Part shown: piece after piece, positions 25,391 to 34,515 of the stretch | How positions within the stretch are numbered: the stretch's first letter is position 1 | Layout: every line of letters starts with the position of its first letter | NCBI GenBank assembly: GCA_021774435.1 | Contig: JAJFJB010000478.1 | Span: forward strand, 1-60,063 | DNA from: Alphaproteobacteria bacterium | Lineage (GTDB): Bacteria; Pseudomonadota; Alphaproteobacteria; UBA8366; GCA-2717185 | Direction of reading: 5' to 3' | Length of the DNA: 60,063 nt | Made by a program: the position numbers and the translations under genes | Notes under the pieces: generated by a model | What the model was told of the DNA's origin: nothing | The model's input: only the letters and a program-made list of their open reading frames with translations | Database searches by the model: none

Positions 25391-26581
25391 TTACTCCGCC
25401 GCCTCGCCCTTTTTGCGGTCCTGGTAGCGGTCGATTTCCGTCTGAATGGCCTGCGCCGCCTGACCGACAAACGCATCGCGGTTCTTGTGGCTGTAATCGT
25501 AACTAATATCGCGCAAGCGGTTGCTGTTCTGGAAATGCGGGAACACATAGCGCGAGAGTAATTCGTAGCTTTCTTTGGTATTTTCCCAGCTGGCCCAGTT
25601 GTGGGCGAGCTGCATCAACGCACCGAAGCCCCCAGCGCCTTCCAAGAGGGTTTCGATATAGGTGATGGCGTCATCCGGCGTGCCGATCAGCGCCATCTTG
25701 TTCTCGGTTAGATAGGTATAGGGATCGTCGATATCGGCCGGAACAATTGGGAACGTCGCGATCTCGCGGAAATATTTAGCCCATTCCTCAAGCCCGAATT
25801 GGACATTCTCTCGCGCTTTCTCGCGTGTCTCCGCGACATGCATCAGCGTCACCAGGCGCCATTTGTCACGGGTGACGGTCTGGCCATTCTCCGCCGCCGC
25901 CTCTTCGCACATGCGCCAATTGTTCGCGTGCGCAGCCAGAGCATCGTCGCTGGTGCCGCCGATCGAGAGCATCCCGATGCCATGCTTGCCCGCCGCAAGC
26001 GCACCAGACGGCGAGCGCGCGCAGGCCACCGCCATCTCGACGCGGGGCTGCTGGAAGGATGGGATTTGAATGCGCGCATCCTGGAGATGGAACCAGTCCG
26101 TCTTCATGTTGACCATCTCGCCATCGAGTAATTTGACAACGACATCAAGAGACTCGTTCATCATACGGCGCTGTTCCGCCGGGTCGATGCCCATGCGGTA
26201 GGCGTCACCTGTCAGCGCACCGGGACCAACGCCGAACATGAACCGGCCACCCGTCATATGATCGAGTTGTGTCACGCGCCCGGCGACGGTAAACGGGTTA
26301 TGATATGGCAACGAGACGACGCCGGTACCGAGCCGAATATGCTTGGTGCGTTCCGCAGCACCGGCGATGAACATTTCTGGACAGGCGATAATCTCCATAC
26401 CACCAGAATGGTGCTCGCCGATCCAGGCTTCGTGATAGCCCAACCCATCGAGATGCTCGAGCAACAGCATGTCCCGGCGCATCGCCTGGGTCGGATTCTC
26501 GTTCATAGCATGGAACGGTGCTAGAAATATGCCAAATTTCAAATAGTTATTCGGAATCAGTGAAAGCGCGGACGTGGTCAT
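25391..26581 (-). CDS. LLM-class flavin-dependent oxidoreductase
   Basis: This is a bacterial luciferase-like flavoprotein of 396 residues, the long FMN-type subgroup (limonene or alkanal monooxygenase-like). Motifs are LKFGIFLAPFH, GYHEAWIGEHHSGG, RLGTGVVSLPYHNPF, GGRFMFGVGPG and the C-terminal GTPDDAITYIETLL. It would use reduced FMN and O2, or act as an oxidoreductase, on a small organic substrate. It lies 35 bases upstream of grdE on the same strand, so it may be co-transcribed with the reductase genes. An oxygen-using flavoenzyme beside an anaerobe-type reductase is unusual and may hint at the substrate. Confidence 0.87.
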   Translation of the reverse strand: MTTSALSLIPNNYLKFGIFLAPFHAMNENPTQAMRRDMLLLEHLDGLGYHEAWIGEHHSGGMEIIACPEMFIAGAAERTKHIRLGTGVVSLPYHNPFTVAGRVTQLDHMTGGRFMFGVGPGALTGDAYRMGIDPAEQRRMMNESLDVVVKLLDGEMVNMKTDWFHLQDARIQIPSFQQPRVEMAVACARSPSGALAAGKHGIGMLSIGGTSDDALAAHANNWRMCEEAAAENGQTVTRDKWRLVTLMHVAETREKARENVQFGLEEWAKYFREIATFPIVPADIDDPYTYLTENKMALIGTPDDAITYIETLLEGAGGFGALMQLAHNWASWENTKESYELLSRYVFPHFQNSNRLRDISYDYSHKNRDAFVGQAAQAIQTEIDRYQDRKKGEAAE

Positions 26582-26667
26582 GAAAAGGTATTCCTAAAGT
26601 GTCCAGGGATCTGTTCACATTGTGAAGCTTGAGAACGGACTCGGCAACTAACGTCTACCCTGCGGCC

Positions 26668-27843
26668 TCAACGACGAAAATGAGCTTCAATCCGGTCGAA
26701 TGCCGAGTTGATAACATCTTCAGCAACGCAATAAGCCATGCGAACGTGATGCTCGCCTGCGGGCCCAAACGCACGACCCGGTGTCACAGTTACGCGCGCG
26801 TCCTCCAGCAATCGTATCGAAAAATCGCGCGAATCCGAATGCGCCATCAGCAGCTTTGGGAAGACGTAGTAAGCACCCTCGGGCTTTATATAAGAAAACA
26901 GTTCAGGGACAGCGTCCAGCCGCTCGCAAATCAGGGATCGACGCTGGCCCAAGATCGTTTCGAATGCTTCCAGATGCACCGGTTCTTCCGTCAAGGCCGC
27001 GAGACCAGCAACCTGTGAAATGCGCGGCGTGCAAATAATGGTCGCATCATGCACCTTCAGCACCGCCTGTTTCAGCCCTTCCGGAAGAATCATATAAGCG
27101 AGCCGCCATCCGCTCATCGCATAGGCCTTCGAAAACGTAAACAGATAAACGAGATGATCGCGAAGGGCTGGAACAGATGCGAGGTTAAAGTAACGCGGCC
27201 GATTTTCGTACAGGAAATGGGAATAAGGATCGTCTACCAGGATCAAAAAATCGTGGTCGACGGCGATCTGGCCAATCCTTCGCAATTCCGCTTCCGAAAA
27301 AATTGTTCCCGTCGGGTTTGACGGCGACACCAGGATCAGCGCCTTGGTTTTATCGGATACCAAGTCAGGCAAGGCCTCGACATCAAGGCTCCAGCCTTTG
27401 CTTTCATCCATTCCCCAAAACACCGTTTCGCCGCCACAAAGCCGAACTTGTTGCATATGCGACGCGAACCCTGGGTCGGTTAGAATGACCTCGTCACCGG
27501 GGTCGAGAAGCACGTGCAGCAGTGCATTCATACCCTGCGTATTGCCCGCCGTAATCATCACACTCCGGTCTGGATCGACTTCAACACCCGTTTTGGCCAA
27601 GTGTGTCTTTGCCGCCGCCTCGCGCAGAGCCGGCAGTCCATCTGGTAACGCGTACTTGCCGATCTCGAGATCGGCCTCAAGCCGTTCCGCCACGGCACGG
27701 CGAATATGTTGCGGGGTCCTGAACGAGGGAAGCCCCCACGCGAGAGAAGCGGCCCCTTCGACCCGCGCACTTCGCATTGACATTTCTTTGATGGCCGAAA
27801 GTTCGATATTCTCGACAGCCCGTGAAACGCGCGGGTTTGTCAC
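26668..27843 (-). CDS. Class I/II pyridoxal-phosphate aminotransferase
   Basis: This fold-type I aminotransferase has 391 residues. The Schiff-base lysine is K239 in TFSKAYAMSGWR, the SPSNPTG loop is at 173-179 (N176), and the conserved aspartate is in LVDDPYSHF. The AGNTQGMNALL helix binds the phosphate. It would interconvert an amino acid and its oxo acid in the cytoplasm. The start is GTG at 27843, overlapping the host-attachment gene's stop by four bases. The gap to the downstream LLM gene is 86 bases, so it may or may not belong to the reductase operon. Confidence 0.88.
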   Translation of the reverse strand: MTNPRVSRAVENIELSAIKEMSMRSARVEGAASLAWGLPSFRTPQHIRRAVAERLEADLEIGKYALPDGLPALREAAAKTHLAKTGVEVDPDRSVMITAGNTQGMNALLHVLLDPGDEVILTDPGFASHMQQVRLCGGETVFWGMDESKGWSLDVEALPDLVSDKTKALILVSPSNPTGTIFSEAELRRIGQIAVDHDFLILVDDPYSHFLYENRPRYFNLASVPALRDHLVYLFTFSKAYAMSGWRLAYMILPEGLKQAVLKVHDATIICTPRISQVAGLAALTEEPVHLEAFETILGQRRSLICERLDAVPELFSYIKPEGAYYVFPKLLMAHSDSRDFSIRLLEDARVTVTPGRAFGPAGEHHVRMAYCVAEDVINSAFDRIEAHFRR

Positions 27844-28301
27844 AGTGCGGACCTAGCTGTGATGACATCTTTAAGTTGAATCGCAAGCTGATGCGGCGCA
27901 AGTTTCGACAGATCTTTATTTACCTCCGCGACAATCAAGTCTTGCACGGGTTTCGACATCGCCGCGCGCAAATCACCCAAAAATTGCGGTGGCGCTACGA
28001 CAACGAGACGATCGAAAGTTTGTTTTTTTCGTTCATCATCCAGAATATGACCGATTTCATGCGCGAGTTCGGCCTTGGCGTGCCGCTTAGGATCAGTGTG
28101 AGGTTCCTTAGCGTGTCGCCCGCCGCCACTGCCCCGATCAAACGTGCGCCCGGGACGGTCACTGGCAATTTCACGGCTTGGCAACAATTCGCTGATCAGC
28201 TCGTGCTTATAGGCCGGCACCAACTCACGCTTTTCGGATAGTTTGAAAAACCGGCCCCGCGCGGCGTCGGAAACGAGTACCCATGTGATCGGTTTTGGCA
28301 T
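27840..28301 (-). CDS. Host attachment family protein
   Basis: This small soluble protein of 153 residues is of the family named after plant-attachment mutants (protein required for attachment to host cells). Typical features are the N-terminal KPITWVLVSDAARGRFF, the glycine- and histidine-rich central stretch around GSGGGRHAKEPHTDPKRH, and LVVVAPPQFLGDLR. I choose the ATG at 28301 because the family starts at this strand; the reading from 28334 adds 11 unrelated residues. The true function is not established, and a role in attachment here should not be assumed. The stop overlaps the aminotransferase start (GTGA). Confidence 0.82.
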   Translation of the reverse strand: MPKPITWVLVSDAARGRFFKLSEKRELVPAYKHELISELLPSREIASDRPGRTFDRGSGGGRHAKEPHTDPKRHAKAELAHEIGHILDDERKKQTFDRLVVVAPPQFLGDLRAAMSKPVQDLIVAEVNKDLSKLAPHQLAIQLKDVITARSAL

Positions 28302-28412
28302 TCGTACGCTCCAAAGATTCTGTTTGAAAGCCAATAAATCACATCGCCCAATCCATGGTCGTGATTCAGATCAAACTAGTACGGAATTGCCACTTTAAGT
28401 TCCAAAAATTCT

Positions 28413-28428
28413 ATTGATGAGTATCAAT
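28413..28428. promoter_or_regulatory. Short inverted repeat in divergent promoter region
   Basis: The 256-base spacer 28302-28557, the longest gene-free stretch here, separates the leftward host-attachment gene from the rightward NfeD gene and must hold promoters for both. It is AT-rich relative to its flanks. ATTGAT and ATCAAT form a perfect 6-base dyad with a GAGT centre at 28413-28428, a possible operator. No RNA gene or small reading frame with a convincing ribosome site was seen in the spacer. Confidence 0.3.
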
Positions 28429-28557
28429 GTGAGGTTGGTCTCAAACATCTATCTTGTCGCAATGGCTGCGAAAATTTCACAATACGTTTGGTTTTGAGAG
28501 CCGGAATCGAAGGGGGCAATTTCGGTTAAATAATACTAGCTGGAAAAGAACAAACTA

Positions 28558-29973
28558 ATGCCGAAGACCGCGAGAGCAGGATACGATGCGAGGCTGCGAT
28601 TTTTCGTACCGCTAATCGCGCTAATTTTTGTGTTCCTAGGCGGACCGGTGCAGGCCGATGATTCAAATTTTGTTTTAGTTTTAGATATCAAAGGGGCTAT
28701 CGGCCCGGCGACAAGCGATTATGTGCGCAGAGGCCTGGAGCAAGCGAAATCAAGCGGGGCGTCATTCGTCATCTTACGCATCGATACGCCTGGCGGCCTG
28801 GATCTATCAATGCGCGAAATAATCCAGGATATTTTAGCGTCCTCACTTCCCGTAGTGGGTTTCGTTGCACCAAGCGGTGCACGGGCCGCGAGTGCGGGTA
28901 CCTATATTCTCTACGCAAGCCACATCGCCGCGATGGCGCCCGGCACAAATCTCGGCGCCGCGACACCGGTCGCGATTGGCGTTCCGACAAGACCACTCCC
29001 CATACCGCAAGCTGAAAACCCTCCCAAACCTGAAAGTGGGAAGGACGCACCGGCCGACACCAAGCCAAAAGTCGAAATGCGCGACAAGCTCATCAACGAT
29101 GCCGTCGCGTATATTCGCAGTTTGGCCGAGATGCGTGGCCGAAATGTGGATTGGGCCGAAAAGGCGGTGCGGGAGGCAGCGAGCCTCCCGGCCGAAGAAG
29201 CGCAAAAAGCTCAGGTAATCGATCTGGTCGCGCGCAATATCGACGAGTTAGTTAAAAAACTTGACGGCAAAACCGTTTCCGTTGACGGCAAAACGGCGGA
29301 ATTCAAGACCGGCATATTAAGGATCGAAACACTGGCGCCCGACTGGCGTACGAAACTTCTCGGCATTATCACAAACCCAAACATCGCCTACGTGCTAATG
29401 CTGATTGGTATCTACGGTCTGGTTCTTGAATTCTATAATCCGGGAATATTGCTTCCCGGGATTACCGGTGCGATCAGTCTTCTGGTGGCGCTGTACGCCT
29501 TTCAACTTCTTCCTGTGAATTACGCTGGGCTTGCCCTGCTTGCGCTGGGTCTCGCGCTCATGATCAGCGAAGCGTTTGTGCCCAGTTTCGGTGCGCTGGG
29601 TATCGGTGGTGTAGCCGCATTCGTAATCGGATCGGTCATGTTGCTGGATACTGAAATTCCTGGCTACGGCATTTCCTGGACATTGATCGGTTCGGTCGCA
29701 CTGGTCAGTGCCGGCGGCTTCCTGTTCGTGATGATCATGCTCATGCGTGCACGCCGTCGCGCGGTCGTGACCGGCCCGGAGCAAATGATCGGGAGTCAAG
29801 GTGAAGTCGTTGCTTGGAGCGGAGACAGCGGACGGATCAGAGTCCATGGTGAAATTTGGCAGGCTCGATCTGCGAACAAGCTCGAGCCGGGAGCTGCCGT
29901 CCGAGTGAACAGCCTCGACGGACTAACGCTGGTCGTCGAACCGGACGGCGAGACGAAGGAGAAAATTCAATGA
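28558..29973 (+). CDS. NfeD family membrane-bound serine protease (ClpP class)
   Basis: This long-form NfeD protein has 471 residues. A signal-anchor or signal peptide at 12-32 ([20 protein letters not shown]) precedes a ClpP-like domain with nucleophile S112 in [10 protein letters not shown] and a probable general-base lysine K177 in MRDKLINDA. Four to five membrane segments follow at about 280-400, and a C-terminal OB-fold NfeD domain near 410-465 contains GSQGEVVAW. It lies in the cytoplasmic membrane and is thought to cleave or regulate stomatin-like partners. Its stop overlaps the start of the slipin gene by four bases (ATGA), the classic NfeD-slipin pairing. Confidence 0.9.
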   Translation: MPKTARAGYDARLRFFVPLIALIFVFLGGPVQADDSNFVLVLDIKGAIGPATSDYVRRGLEQAKSSGASFVILRIDTPGGLDLSMREIIQDILASSLPVVGFVAPSGARAASAGTYILYASHIAAMAPGTNLGAATPVAIGVPTRPLPIPQAENPPKPESGKDAPADTKPKVEMRDKLINDAVAYIRSLAEMRGRNVDWAEKAVREAASLPAEEAQKAQVIDLVARNIDELVKKLDGKTVSVDGKTAEFKTGILRIETLAPDWRTKLLGIITNPNIAYVLMLIGIYGLVLEFYNPGILLPGITGAISLLVALYAFQLLPVNYAGLALLALGLALMISEAFVPSFGALGIGGVAAFVIGSVMLLDTEIPGYGISWTLIGSVALVSAGGFLFVMIMLMRARRRAVVTGPEQMIGSQGEVVAWSGDSGRIRVHGEIWQARSANKLEPGAAVRVNSLDGLTLVVEPDGETKEKIQ

Positions 29974-30746
29974 CCTGGATCTTCGACCAAGCCTGGATCG
30001 GCATCGCGATCATACCGATGCTAATCCTCATATACTCGTTTCGGATACTCCGCGAGTATGAACGCGGCGTCATATTTCTCTTGGGCCGGTTCTGGAAGGT
30101 AAAGGGTCCGGGTCTCATCATTGTCATCCCCATTATTCAAACGATCGAGCGGGTCGATTTGCGAACGCGCGTCTTGGACGTACCGGAACAAGACGTCATT
30201 TCGCGGGACAACGTGTCGGTCAAGGTCAACGCTGTCGTCTATTTTCGGGTTATCGACGCCGAAAAAGCGATCATCCAGGTTGAAGATTTTATGATCGCCA
30301 CCAGCCAACTTGCACAAACCACGCTGCGCTCCGTGCTCGGGCAGCACGAACTTGACGAGATGCTGGCGGAGCGGGAACGGCTCAACGCAGATATTCAGCG
30401 TTCGCTCGACGAGCAAACGGACGCGTGGGGTATAAAGGTCTCAAATGTGGAGCTAAAACATGTCGATCTCGACGAGACCATGATCCGGGCAATCGCCAAA
30501 CAAGCGGAGGCGGAGCGCACACGTCGCGCTAAAATCATCGACGCCGAAGGCGAGCAGCAAGCCGCGACGAAGTTTCTCGAAGGTGCCGAAATCCTTTCCA
30601 ACAACAGTCAGGCAATGCAACTACGTTACCTGACTGCACTCCAGGAAATTGCCGGAGAAAAAAGCTCAACGATCATCTTCCCCTTTCCGTTGGAACTGAT
30701 CAACGCGTTCACAGGCATGCCAGGCAAACGTCCGGGGGACGATTGA
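29970..30746 (+). CDS. Slipin (SPFH/stomatin-like membrane protein)
   Basis: This SPFH-domain protein has 258 residues, with one N-terminal membrane segment ([18 protein letters not shown]) followed directly by the stomatin core: [49 protein letters not shown]. The coiled-coil region carries the typical [19 protein letters not shown], and the [10 protein letters not shown] tail closes the protein. It forms oligomers in the cytoplasmic membrane and is partnered with NfeD. The ATG at 29970 inside the end of nfeD is the natural start. Its stop overlaps the next gene's start codon (TGATG), so three genes are translationally linked. Confidence 0.9.
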   Translation: MTWIFDQAWIGIAIIPMLILIYSFRILREYERGVIFLLGRFWKVKGPGLIIVIPIIQTIERVDLRTRVLDVPEQDVISRDNVSVKVNAVVYFRVIDAEKAIIQVEDFMIATSQLAQTTLRSVLGQHELDEMLAERERLNADIQRSLDEQTDAWGIKVSNVELKHVDLDETMIRAIAKQAEAERTRRAKIIDAEGEQQAATKFLEGAEILSNNSQAMQLRYLTALQEIAGEKSSTIIFPFPLELINAFTGMPGKRPGDD

Positions 30747-31687
30747 TGCGAAGGATACTCGTAACGGGATCACTCGGCCAAATAGGGTCGGAATTGGTGC
30801 CAGCGCTGCGTGAACGGCACGGCGCTCAGTCCGTTGTCGCGTCCTACCACCGCACAAAGCCCGACGTTGACGATGGGCTTTCGGAATATCTCGACTGCAC
30901 CGACCCACAACAGATCGAAGATGTTGTACAGCGTTACGATATCGGCGTGATCTACCATCTGGCCGCCCTGCTGTCCGCGGTGGCGGAAGCGAAACCGCAG
31001 GCCGCATGGGACGTCAATATGGGAAGCCTGCATAACGTATTGGAAGTGGCGCGCCGTAACGGCTGCGCGCTGTTCTTTCCCAGCTCGATTGGCGCCTTTG
31101 GTCCCAACACCCCGAAACAGGGCACGCCGCAGGATACGATACAGCGGCCCAACACGATATACGGCGTGACCAAGGTGAGTGGCGAATTGCTCTGCGACTA
31201 TTACACAACGCGCTACGGCATCGATACGCGGGGGCTACGGTTCCCCGGCCTTATATCCCATGTCACGGTGCCAGGCGGGGGCACGACGGATTATGCGGTG
31301 GATATCTTCTATCAAGCGATCCAGCATCGGCGCTATACCTGCTTCCTGCGGCCCGACACCAGGCTCGACATGATGTACATGCCGGACGCGGTTCGCGCGG
31401 CCTGCGACGTGATGGAAACCGACCCCACCGCCTTAAAGCACCGCAACGCCTTCAATGTCACGGCAATGAGTATCACACCAGAAGAACTCGCCGTGGAAAT
31501 CCGCAACCACATACCCAACTTCGTCATGGAATATGAGGTCGATCCGGTACGTCAGGCGATTGCCGACTCATGGCCACAATCGATGGATGACAGTGAGGCG
31601 CGCGCGCAATGGCGATGGTCCCCTGAATTCGACCTCTCCCGAATGACGGCAGAGATGCTAAAAAAACTAAGAATTAAGCTCACGTAA
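30746..31687 (+). CDS. NAD-dependent L-threonine 3-dehydrogenase, epimerase type
   Basis: This short-chain extended-SDR protein has 313 residues and resembles bacterial epimerase-type threonine dehydrogenases. It has the Rossmann motif VTGSLGQIGSE, the HLAALLSAVAE strand, the active-site serine in PSSIGAFGP (around S113-S114), and the Y139-x3-K143 catalytic pair in IYGVTK. It would oxidise L-threonine to 2-amino-3-oxobutyrate with NAD. The next gene encodes the enzyme expected to cleave that product, which supports the call. Its ATG overlaps the slipin stop, an odd partner for a metabolic gene. Confidence 0.85.
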   Translation: MRRILVTGSLGQIGSELVPALRERHGAQSVVASYHRTKPDVDDGLSEYLDCTDPQQIEDVVQRYDIGVIYHLAALLSAVAEAKPQAAWDVNMGSLHNVLEVARRNGCALFFPSSIGAFGPNTPKQGTPQDTIQRPNTIYGVTKVSGELLCDYYTTRYGIDTRGLRFPGLISHVTVPGGGTTDYAVDIFYQAIQHRRYTCFLRPDTRLDMMYMPDAVRAACDVMETDPTALKHRNAFNVTAMSITPEELAVEIRNHIPNFVMEYEVDPVRQAIADSWPQSMDDSEARAQWRWSPEFDLSRMTAEMLKKLRIKLT

Positions 31688-31697
31688 AGGACAGAAC

Positions 31698-32924
31698 ATG
31701 CCCTATGACCGGATCGAGGGAATACTGGCAGCTGAGCTTACAACACTTTCGGAGACAGGGCGCCGGAAAGGCGCGGAAACGGTATTTGATGGCATCGTTG
31801 AACCAGAAGGTGGGAAAGGCCCTCGCTATAGGATAGCGGGCGAAGACGACAGGGCATTCCTGCGAATGAACGCCAACGGCTATCTCGGCATGGCGAGACA
31901 GCCTAGCGTTATCGCCGCCGAAGAGGCGGCAGTCCGGCATTTTGGCGCTGGTCCCGGGGCGGTTCGCTTTATCAGCGGCACCTGGACACCGCATGTCGAG
32001 CTCGAAAACAGGATCGCCAATTTCCATGGCCGCGAGGCCGCGATGATTTTCAGTTCCGCCTATGCCACGATCATGGGACTGTTGCCGCCATTAATCGACG
32101 ACAACACCGTGGTTATCAGCGACGCGCTTAATCATAACTGCATCATAAACGCGGTCCGACTGGCGCAGCCCAAAGAAAAACGCGTTTACCCACACCTCGA
32201 CATGGGCGCGCTCGAAACCGAGCTCACGAACGCCGCAATATCCTGCGACCGAGCCATTATCGTGACCGACGGCGTTTTCAGCATGCGCGGCGATCACGCG
32301 CCCCTGAGGGCGATAATGGCACTCGCTCAGCGCTATGATGCACTTTACGATCAAAACGTCATGGTGATCGTGGACGACTCGCACGGCGTGGGCGCTTTCG
32401 GCGCGACGGGGCGCGGAACCGAGGAAATCGAACACAGCGAACCGGTTGACTTGCTTGTCGGCACGCTTGGCAAGGCATTCGGCGTCAATGGCGGTTACGT
32501 CACAGCAAGCCGTACTATGATCGATTACCTACGGGAAACATCTCCCTTCTATATTTATTCCAACCCCATCACTCCCGGCGAGGCCGCAGCCGCCAAGGCT
32601 GCTATTGACCTGCTCGACAGTGCGTCAGGGGTCGCGTTGCTCGACCATCTACGTTCCATGATGGAACGGTTCCGATCTGGGTTGACAGAAATCGGGTTCG
32701 AGTCTGTTGCCGGGGCGCACCCCGTCATTCCCTTGATGGTTCGGGATTCAGAGCGCACCGCGGATTTGGTGCGGCATTTGAAACAGTGCGGCATATTGGC
32801 AACCGGGCTCGGCTACCCGGTCGTGCCGCGCGGCGATGAAGAAATACGGTTTCAGATTTCCGCCGACCACACGGCCGTCGATATCGATGAAGTGCTTGCC
32901 GCCTTGAAGTCGTTCAATATCTAG
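31698..32924 (+). CDS. 2-amino-3-ketobutyrate CoA ligase-like alpha-oxoamine synthase
   Basis: This PLP enzyme of the alpha-oxoamine synthase group has 408 residues. The PLP lysine is K259 in GTLGKAFGVNGG, with H229 in DDSHGVGAFG, H99 in GTWTPHVELE, and the catalytic loop SDALNHNCII. With the threonine dehydrogenase ten bases upstream, the likely reaction is cleavage of 2-amino-3-oxobutyrate with CoA to glycine and acetyl-CoA. Its family also contains 8-amino-7-oxononanoate and 5-aminolevulinate synthases, which the context makes less likely. The N-terminal 35 residues are longer than in E. coli Kbl. Its stop interlocks with that of the convergent gene (CTAG at 32921-32924). Confidence 0.82.
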   Translation: MPYDRIEGILAAELTTLSETGRRKGAETVFDGIVEPEGGKGPRYRIAGEDDRAFLRMNANGYLGMARQPSVIAAEEAAVRHFGAGPGAVRFISGTWTPHVELENRIANFHGREAAMIFSSAYATIMGLLPPLIDDNTVVISDALNHNCIINAVRLAQPKEKRVYPHLDMGALETELTNAAISCDRAIIVTDGVFSMRGDHAPLRAIMALAQRYDALYDQNVMVIVDDSHGVGAFGATGRGTEEIEHSEPVDLLVGTLGKAFGVNGGYVTASRTMIDYLRETSPFYIYSNPITPGEAAAAKAAIDLLDSASGVALLDHLRSMMERFRSGLTEIGFESVAGAHPVIPLMVRDSERTADLVRHLKQCGILATGLGYPVVPRGDEEIRFQISADHTAVDIDEVLAALKSFNI

Positions 32925-34513
32925 CGCGCCGCGACCTGACCGTCGCTGCGGGGGTCGGCGGCCCCTTCAAGCAATCCATCGGCATGACGGACAAGGGCGC
33001 CGGCATGTCCCATGACTTCGTCGAAGGGGCCGATTTCCTCAACATCATGACCGGCTTCACGCAACGCGGCGATCACTGCGGGGTCGACGCGGTTTTCAAC
33101 TCGGAGGCTCGTCGTATCGGCACCCCAGGTGCGGCCGAGCAGCCATCGTGGCGCCGTCACCGCCTGTTGCAGGTCCTGCCCAAAGAGAACATGGCGTGCG
33201 AACAACATCGCCTGTGTCTGCGGTTGACCCTCGCCACCCATGGTGCCATAGGGCATCACCCGGCCATCCGTCATCTGGGCCAGCGCCGGCTGGATCGTAT
33301 GGAAGGGTCGGCGGTGCGGGCGCAACGCGTTGTGATGCCCCTCCTCCAGGCTGAAACTGGTACCCCGGTTCTGCCAAGTAATCCCGGTTTCGTCGAGCAC
33401 AACACCTGACCCGAATTCCCAATAGATACTTTGGATAAAGCTGACGGCGCGTCCCTCACTATCGATCGCGCCGAGCCAAACCGTATCCCCTCTCGAGGCC
33501 GCATCAGGCCATGGCAAGGCCCGCGCGGGATCGATATCCGCCACCATGGTATCCAGAACAGCGCTGTCCAGAAATGACATGGGATCGACATCCATATAAG
33601 CCGGATCGGTAACATGCCGGTCGCGCACCCGAAACGCCTGTTTCGTCGACTCGACGAGTCCGTGGATGAAATCGAAACCCTCGGCCTCGGCAACGCCCAA
33701 TCGCGCAAAAACGCCCAGGAGTATCAGAGACGCGAGCCCCTGTGTCGGTGGCGGCATGTTAAAGATTTTATGACCGGCGATATCCGCCGCCAGCGGTGCG
33801 GCACGAAGGGCTTTATGCCGCTCCAGATCGGGGAGGCGAAGAGGCGTCCCCGCGCGTTCCAAATCCGCCGCAATCGCGCGCGCAAGTTTGCCGCGATAGA
33901 AGTCGTCAGGACCACGTTGCCCAAGCGTCTTCAATGTCTCCGCAAGCCGAGGCTGACGGAACAGCGCGGCTTCAGCATAGGGCTCGCCTTTATCGAGATA
34001 AGTTACCGCAAAACCCGGCGCGCCTTTCGTTTCGCCCTGTTTGGCCGCTGTATTTAACGCTTGAGTGCGCGTGACCGCGATCCCATCCTGAGCCAGAAAC
34101 GCCGCGTCCTCCAACAACCGGGACAGCGGCAAAGTACCACCCCAATCGTCGGCGCTTATGCGCAGTGCTTCCTGCCAACCCGAAACCGCACCACCGACCG
34201 TCAAGGCCGCCAACGGGCCACGCGATGGTATCGCTTGGAAACCCTGGTTTCGATAAAAGGGAATATCCGCCTTCGACGCGGCGGCACCGCACGCATCAAT
34301 GCCGATAACATCTCGTCCGGGCGTATGGATCAGCCAAAAATTGTCGCCACCCAGCGCGTTCATATGCGGATAGGCGATGGCGATCGCACTGGCCGCCGCG
34401 ACCATGGCTTCGATAGCGTTACCGCCTTCTTCCAGAACCCGCAATCCGGCTTGCGACGCCAGATGATGCGGTGCGACGATCATGCCGCGACGAGACCGTA
34501 CCGTTTGCAGCAT
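32921..34513 (-). CDS. Gamma-glutamyltransferase family protein
   Basis: This Ntn-hydrolase homologue of gamma-glutamyltranspeptidase has 530 residues. The N-terminal block GGNAIEAMVAAASAIAI and the ALGGDNFWLI block are typical. The autoprocessing and catalytic threonine is T344 in SRGDTVWLGAIDSEGRAVS, and the GGEGQPQTQ segment is the usual glycine-rich site near the C-terminus. There is no signal peptide, unlike the periplasmic E. coli enzyme, so a cytoplasmic amide or gamma-glutamyl hydrolase is likely. After T344 the usual T-H/S is replaced by V-W, which sets it apart from true transpeptidases. It starts two bases after the FdrA-like stop. Confidence 0.83.
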   Translation of the reverse strand: MLQTVRSRRGMIVAPHHLASQAGLRVLEEGGNAIEAMVAAASAIAIAYPHMNALGGDNFWLIHTPGRDVIGIDACGAAASKADIPFYRNQGFQAIPSRGPLAALTVGGAVSGWQEALRISADDWGGTLPLSRLLEDAAFLAQDGIAVTRTQALNTAAKQGETKGAPGFAVTYLDKGEPYAEAALFRQPRLAETLKTLGQRGPDDFYRGKLARAIAADLERAGTPLRLPDLERHKALRAAPLAADIAGHKIFNMPPPTQGLASLILLGVFARLGVAEAEGFDFIHGLVESTKQAFRVRDRHVTDPAYMDVDPMSFLDSAVLDTMVADIDPARALPWPDAASRGDTVWLGAIDSEGRAVSFIQSIYWEFGSGVVLDETGITWQNRGTSFSLEEGHHNALRPHRRPFHTIQPALAQMTDGRVMPYGTMGGEGQPQTQAMLFARHVLFGQDLQQAVTAPRWLLGRTWGADTTSLRVENRVDPAVIAALREAGHDVEEIGPFDEVMGHAGALVRHADGLLEGAADPRSDGQVAAR

Positions 34514-34515
34514 GG

